DNA from: Rubrobacter indicoceani
Lineage (GTDB): Bacteria; Actinomycetota; Rubrobacteria; Rubrobacterales; Rubrobacteraceae
Length of the DNA stretch: 64,000 nt
Reading direction: 5' to 3'
NCBI RefSeq assembly: GCF_003568865.1
Contig: NZ_CP031115.1
Coordinates: 1,736,001 to 1,800,000 of the forward strand
The position numbers and the translations under genes are program-made. Below, piece by piece: positions 60,553-64,000 of this stretch (position 1 is its first letter; each line of letters opens with the position of its first letter). The notes under the pieces are model-generated. The model was given only the letters and a program-made list of their open reading frames with translations. It did no database searches and was not told where the DNA came from.

Positions 60553-61896
60553 GTGGCCGAGCAGCGCGACATAGAGGAGCAGCGCAGGACGCGCCGGCAG
60601 CGCATCCGCGCCCGCATTCAGAGCCGTCCCCACCTCCGACCGCACGTCTTCGGCTACCTGACGGAAGAGAAGGAGTCCCTGCGACAGGGCTTCGCCGCGC
60701 TCTTTATCTCGTCGGTCGGGGAGCTTGTGGCCGGGGTCGTTCTGGCGAGCATAACCAACACGCTGGAAGAACTCATCGGTCTTGCGATCCTTATCCCGGC
60801 GGCCATAGCCATGCGGGGTGCGATCTTCGGCGCGATGGGCAGCCGCCTCTCGACGGCCATACACACCGGCCTCTTCGAGCTGAACTTCCGTCGCGGAACG
60901 CTGGCCGAGAACGTGCAGGCCGCCGTTGCCCTCTCGCTCGTGTCGAGCATCTTCCTCGCCTTTCTGGCCCGGTACCTCTCCGGGTTGCTGGGCATCGAGA
61001 CCAGCCTCACGATAGTGGACTACGTTATCATCTCGACCATCGCCGGGCTTCTCGCCGGGGCGCTGCTGCTCGGGATCACGCTCCTCCTCACCCGCCTGAG
61101 CGTCCGGCGCGAGTGGGACATGGACAACATCGTGGCCCCGATACTCACCGCCGCCGGAGATATCCTGACGCTCCCGGCCCTGGTCCTTGCAACCTACCTT
61201 ATAGGGATACCGGTCTTCTCCGTTTCGTTCTCGGGGGTGCTCGTCGCGGTGGCGGCGGGCGCGCTGTACCTCGGCCTGCGCTACGGCGCGCCGGGACTCA
61301 GGCGCATCCTGCGCGAGAGCCTCCCGATACTGGCCTTAAACGGTTTCGTCATCATCCTCGTGGGGATGGCCCTCGAAGACCGGCTGGATCAGTTCGTCGC
61401 GTTCCCGGCGCTTTTGATCCTGCTCCCGGCCTTTCTTCAGGAGGGCGGCGCGCTCGGGGGCATTCTGGCGAGTCGGCTCTCGTCCAAGATCCACCTCGGC
61501 CTTCTTGAGGTGCGGGCTTTTCCGCAGCTTGCGGCCTTCAGGGACTTCACCCTGATCTACATCTTCGCCGTCGGGGTCTTTCTCTTTATCGGGGGGGCCT
61601 CGCACCTTATAGCCGAAGGCCTCGCCGCGACCCTGAGCCCCGACCTCCTTGCCTCGCTCGGCCTCGACGGCGAAACGGTCAGCCCCGGGTTCTTCGCCAT
61701 GCTCGGCATCAGCGCGCTCGCCGGCCTGATAGCGACCACGGCGTCGGTAGTCGCGGCGTACTACGGTTCGACGGTCAGCTACCGGCTCGGCCTCGACCCG
61801 GACACCTACGGCATACCGGTAATCACGGCGGCGGTGGACCTGCTCGGCTTCCTGAGCCTTATAATCGCCCTTATAATATTCGGATTGGCGGGATAG
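60553..61896 (+). CDS. MgtE/SLC41-like divalent-cation transporter (two membrane domains)
   Basis: A 447-residue membrane protein with two homologous MgtE-type membrane domains of about five helices each, preceded by 45 basic/polar residues. Domain 1 has LIGLAILIPAAIAMRGAIFGAMGSRL and domain 2 FPALLILLPAFLQEGGALGGILASRL, with the paired PVITAAVDLLGFLSL near the end. The cytoplasmic N and CBS domains of standard MgtE are missing. GTG start. The next gene, 5 bp downstream, is a likely cytoplasmic regulatory partner. Confidence 0.82.
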   Translation: MAEQRDIEEQRRTRRQRIRARIQSRPHLRPHVFGYLTEEKESLRQGFAALFISSVGELVAGVVLASITNTLEELIGLAILIPAAIAMRGAIFGAMGSRLSTAIHTGLFELNFRRGTLAENVQAAVALSLVSSIFLAFLARYLSGLLGIETSLTIVDYVIISTIAGLLAGALLLGITLLLTRLSVRREWDMDNIVAPILTAAGDILTLPALVLATYLIGIPVFSVSFSGVLVAVAAGALYLGLRYGAPGLRRILRESLPILALNGFVIILVGMALEDRLDQFVAFPALLILLPAFLQEGGALGGILASRLSSKIHLGLLEVRAFPQLAAFRDFTLIYIFAVGVFLFIGGASHLIAEGLAATLSPDLLASLGLDGETVSPGFFAMLGISALAGLIATTASVVAAYYGSTVSYRLGLDPDTYGIPVITAAVDLLGFLSLIIALIIFGLAG

Positions 61897-61901
61897 CGAA
61901 C

Positions 61902-63095
61902 ATGGCACGAAAACAGCGCAACCTCAAGGACATGCTGGCGGAGGCGAAAAACACCTCCGAGCTCATGGTAGACCTCGCTTACGCCGCGATCTTCTACGAC
62001 TCCGAAGATATCTCCGAGGAGGTCTTCCGGCTTGAATCTCGCCTCAACGAGCTTGTCTACGACATGCGGACGCTCGCGATACTGGCCGCCCGTTCCCCCG
62101 CCGACGCCGAGCAGATGGCCGGTATCCTGCAGGTTGTTCAGGACATAGAGAAGATAGGCAACGCCGCCTACGACATCGCCAAGATAGTCGTCAAGGAACT
62201 CGGCATCCCGCCGGAGCTCCTGCACGATATCCCGGAGGCCGAGGAGATACCGGCCCGCGTCCGCATCCACCCCGAAAGCGAGCTCGACGGGCGTTCGCTT
62301 GAAGAGGTGGACCTCGCGGTGGAGACGGGGATGCGCCCTATCGCCATCCGCTCCGAGCAGGACTGGCACTACCATCCCGAGGACAACCACGTTCTGCGCG
62401 AGGGCGACGTGATGTTCCTGCAGGGCCCGCCGGAGGGCGTAGCGGAGCTTCGCCGGCTCGCCGGGGCGCGCCCGATGCAGCGGATGCCCGGCGACGACGA
62501 CCTCGGCGGTCAGCTCTCGGAGCTTGAGCGGGCCGTGGACATCGTTATCGAGATGAAGAACATCTCGGAGGTGGCGGTGGGGCTTGCGTACTCCGCGCTT
62601 CTCTACGACGACGCGGGTCTTGCGCGGGAAGTAGTCGCCATCGAGGGCGAGATGGACGACATGCGCTACCGGCTGGAGCGCTGGGTTCTGCTCGCGGCCA
62701 AGCACGTCGAGGACGCCGGGAGGCTTCGGGGGATGCTTCACCTCGCCATCGCCTCCGAGACCATCGCCGACTGCGCAAAAGAGATGGTCTGGATGATCGA
62801 ACGCGGCGACGATGTCCACCCCGTCCTCTCCGCCGCCGTCGGTGAATCAGACGAGCTCGTCGTGAAGGTCAACGTCGCCCCCGACTCCCCGGCGGACGGC
62901 AGGACGATCATGGACCTGTCTCTGGAGACGGAGACGGGGATGTTCCCGCTGGCGGTGAACCGGGGCGGCCGCTGGACGTACCGCCCGCGCGACAATTATG
63001 TTTTGCGCGGCGACGACGCGCTGCTCTTTACGGGCGCACCCGAGGGCTTCGAGGTTCTCTCGGAGATGTTCGGGCAGGTTTCGGGGGCGGATTGA
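61902..63095 (+). CDS. Duplicated PhoU-like / RCK_C regulatory protein
   Basis: A 397-residue soluble protein made of two tandem copies of a PhoU-like helical domain plus RCK_C (TrkA-C) domain. Helical parts: NTSELMVDLAYAAIFYD (17-33) and NISEVAVGLAYSALLYD (220-236). RCK_C parts: DGRSLEEVDLAVETGMRPIAI (129-149) and DGRTIMDLSLETETGMFPLAV (332-352), each ending in a REGD or RGDD turn. RCK_C domains bind small ligands or ions and gate transporters. It starts 5 bp after the MgtE-like gene, so it probably regulates it. Confidence 0.85.
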   Translation: MARKQRNLKDMLAEAKNTSELMVDLAYAAIFYDSEDISEEVFRLESRLNELVYDMRTLAILAARSPADAEQMAGILQVVQDIEKIGNAAYDIAKIVVKELGIPPELLHDIPEAEEIPARVRIHPESELDGRSLEEVDLAVETGMRPIAIRSEQDWHYHPEDNHVLREGDVMFLQGPPEGVAELRRLAGARPMQRMPGDDDLGGQLSELERAVDIVIEMKNISEVAVGLAYSALLYDDAGLAREVVAIEGEMDDMRYRLERWVLLAAKHVEDAGRLRGMLHLAIASETIADCAKEMVWMIERGDDVHPVLSAAVGESDELVVKVNVAPDSPADGRTIMDLSLETETGMFPLAVNRGGRWTYRPRDNYVLRGDDALLFTGAPEGFEVLSEMFGQVSGAD

Positions 63096-64000
63096 CCCCA
63101 CCGGATAAAAGGCAGGGCCCGCTCCCGGCGGGCCGTCCGGCCTTTGCAGCGGGAACGGTCTTTCTTGCGGTGGCGATGTGCTACTTTCTCGTGCGCGGCT
63201 TTTCACGCCTGACGCCGGGGCTTCTCCAGAACTCAAACGACCTCCGCATCTACTGGCAGACCGGGGAGGCGGTGCTGTCGGGGCGGCTACCGTACCGGGA
63301 CTTCTTTATCGAGTACCCGCCCGGGGCAGTACCGGCCTTTATTCCCCCGGCCTTCTTCACCGACAACCGGCTCGCCTACATAGACGTCTTCGCCCTTCAG
63401 ATGGGGCTGTTTCTGGTGGCGGCGCTCGTTATGGTCGCGGTTTCGTCTCGGCTTCTGTTCGGGGCGGCATCCTGGCCCCTCCCGACGGCGACGTTCGCGG
63501 TCTGTGCTTCGCTTCTCTACCCCGTCGCCCTGACCCGCTACGACGCGACCGTTACGCTCGCCCTTGCGGTGGCGGTTTTCGGCGCGGCGCTCGGCGGACG
63601 CTGGGTCTACCTCGCCTACGCCTCGCTCGGCTTCGGGGCGGCGGCGAAGCTTGTCCCGGTTCTGGCCGCGCCCGCGCTCGCCCTGGCCCGGGGGAAGCCT
63701 GTTCGCGGGTTTCTCGCGGCCGGAATCGTCGGGCTTCTTTTCGTTGTTCCGGCGGTCTTTCTCGGAGAGACGCGGTTTGTGGAGAGCCTTCTGTACCACT
63801 CGGAGCGGGGGGTTCAGATAGAGAGCGTCCCGGCCTCGCTCCTGCTCGCTTCCGGCTCGGTCGAGGCCGTAGTCTTCGACTTCGGGGCGTTCGAGGTTAC
63901 GGGGCCGAAGACCGACCCGGCCGCCGCCCTGAGCCTGCCGGTTACGCTCGGCCTGCTCGCCGTTACGGGCTTCTTCGCCTACCGCGACCACCGCGCCGGA
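63092..64000 (+). CDS. GT87/DUF2029-like membrane mannosyltransferase (cut by window end)
   Basis: A TTG start at 63092 overlaps the stop of the PhoU/RCK_C gene, and the frame stays open to the right edge (303 codons visible). Polytopic; the N-terminal loop after helix 1 reads RIYWQTGEAVLSGRLPYRDFFIEYPPG, the D/E-containing loop of GT-C enzymes, and HSERGVQIESVPASLLL is typical of polyprenyl-phosphate-mannose-dependent GT87 enzymes. The C-terminus is outside the window. Confidence 0.8.
   Translation, partial: MTPPDKRQGPLPAGRPAFAAGTVFLAVAMCYFLVRGFSRLTPGLLQNSNDLRIYWQTGEAVLSGRLPYRDFFIEYPPGAVPAFIPPAFFTDNRLAYIDVFALQMGLFLVAALVMVAVSSRLLFGAASWPLPTATFAVCASLLYPVALTRYDATVTLALAVAVFGAALGGRWVYLAYASLGFGAAAKLVPVLAAPALALARGKPVRGFLAAGIVGLLFVVPAVFLGETRFVESLLYHSERGVQIESVPASLLLASGSVEAVVFDFGAFEVTGPKTDPAAALSLPVTLGLLAVTGFFAYRDHRAG

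Noticed and set aside
1-64000. CRISPR arrays, IS elements, prophage or attachment sites
   Set aside because: No spaced direct repeats, transposase, integrase or phage genes were seen in the translated frames or intergenic regions.

Overview
The window is a 64 kb piece of a high-GC bacterial chromosome. Gene content and start-codon habits (many GTG and TTG starts, overlapping GTGA/TTGA/ATGA stop-start junctions) suggest a deep-branching actinobacterium; a Rubrobacter-like organism is my best guess from memory of such gene sets, not something I could verify. Coding density is high. I see no rRNA, CRISPR array, insertion sequence or prophage. The only tRNA gene I found is a selenocysteine tRNA.

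Layout. 0.2-1.4 kb: a zinc alcohol dehydrogenase (+). 1.6-26 kb is mostly reverse-strand housekeeping: P1 peptidase, RicT/PSP1, DNA polymerase III delta', thymidylate kinase, a glutamine-amidotransferase-type hydrolase, an archaeal-looking topoisomerase I, a flippase-like membrane protein and a DPPR-synthase-like UbiA protein. These are followed by menA (+), tatC, a TPR protein, polyprenyl diphosphate synthase, menG/ubiE, and the tetrapyrrole genes hemL, hemB, cobA-hemD, hemC, hemA and a precorrin-2 dehydrogenase. Then come moaC, tRNA-Sec, selB and selA. 26-30.5 kb: small unknown proteins, a DUF2342 metalloprotease, tatA, a large lipoprotein and a ferritin-like protein with a palindrome lying inside its promoter.

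30.6-36.1 kb is a glycerol/dihydroxyacetone operon on the minus strand: glpP, a leader with a terminator, glpK, dhaK, an unknown polytopic permease, an internal terminator, dhaL and dhaM. 36.3-39.7 kb: a LysR regulator and a PhnDCE-type ABC transporter. 39.7-47.6 kb: a surface-glycan-type cluster on the minus strand (radical SAM/SPASM, GT2, DUF2064 transferase, DoxX-like protein, small membrane protein, NAD-dependent epimerase with a Cys/His insert, YfhO). 47.7-51 kb: methyltransferase, MTA-phosphorylase-like enzyme, lipoprotein and selD. 51-57 kb: AEC and MFS transporters, a PPOX-fold protein, an MhqO-like dioxygenase with an MhqD-like hydrolase, DUF924 and LD-carboxypeptidase. 57-64 kb: maleylacetate-reductase-like dehydrogenase, a universal stress protein carrying an inserted module, an ArsB-like pump, an MgtE-like transporter with a duplicated PhoU/RCK_C partner, and a truncated GT87-like mannosyltransferase.

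The main thread is a complete selenocysteine system: selA, selB and tRNA-Sec next to each other, and 24 kb away a selD that is itself a selenoprotein. SelD has an in-frame TGA at codon 22, at the family's catalytic Cys/Sec position, with a bSECIS-like hairpin just after it. Naive gene calling starts selD downstream of the TGA and loses the active site. The PhnD-type ABC transporter could be a selenium oxyanion importer, but this is only a hypothesis.
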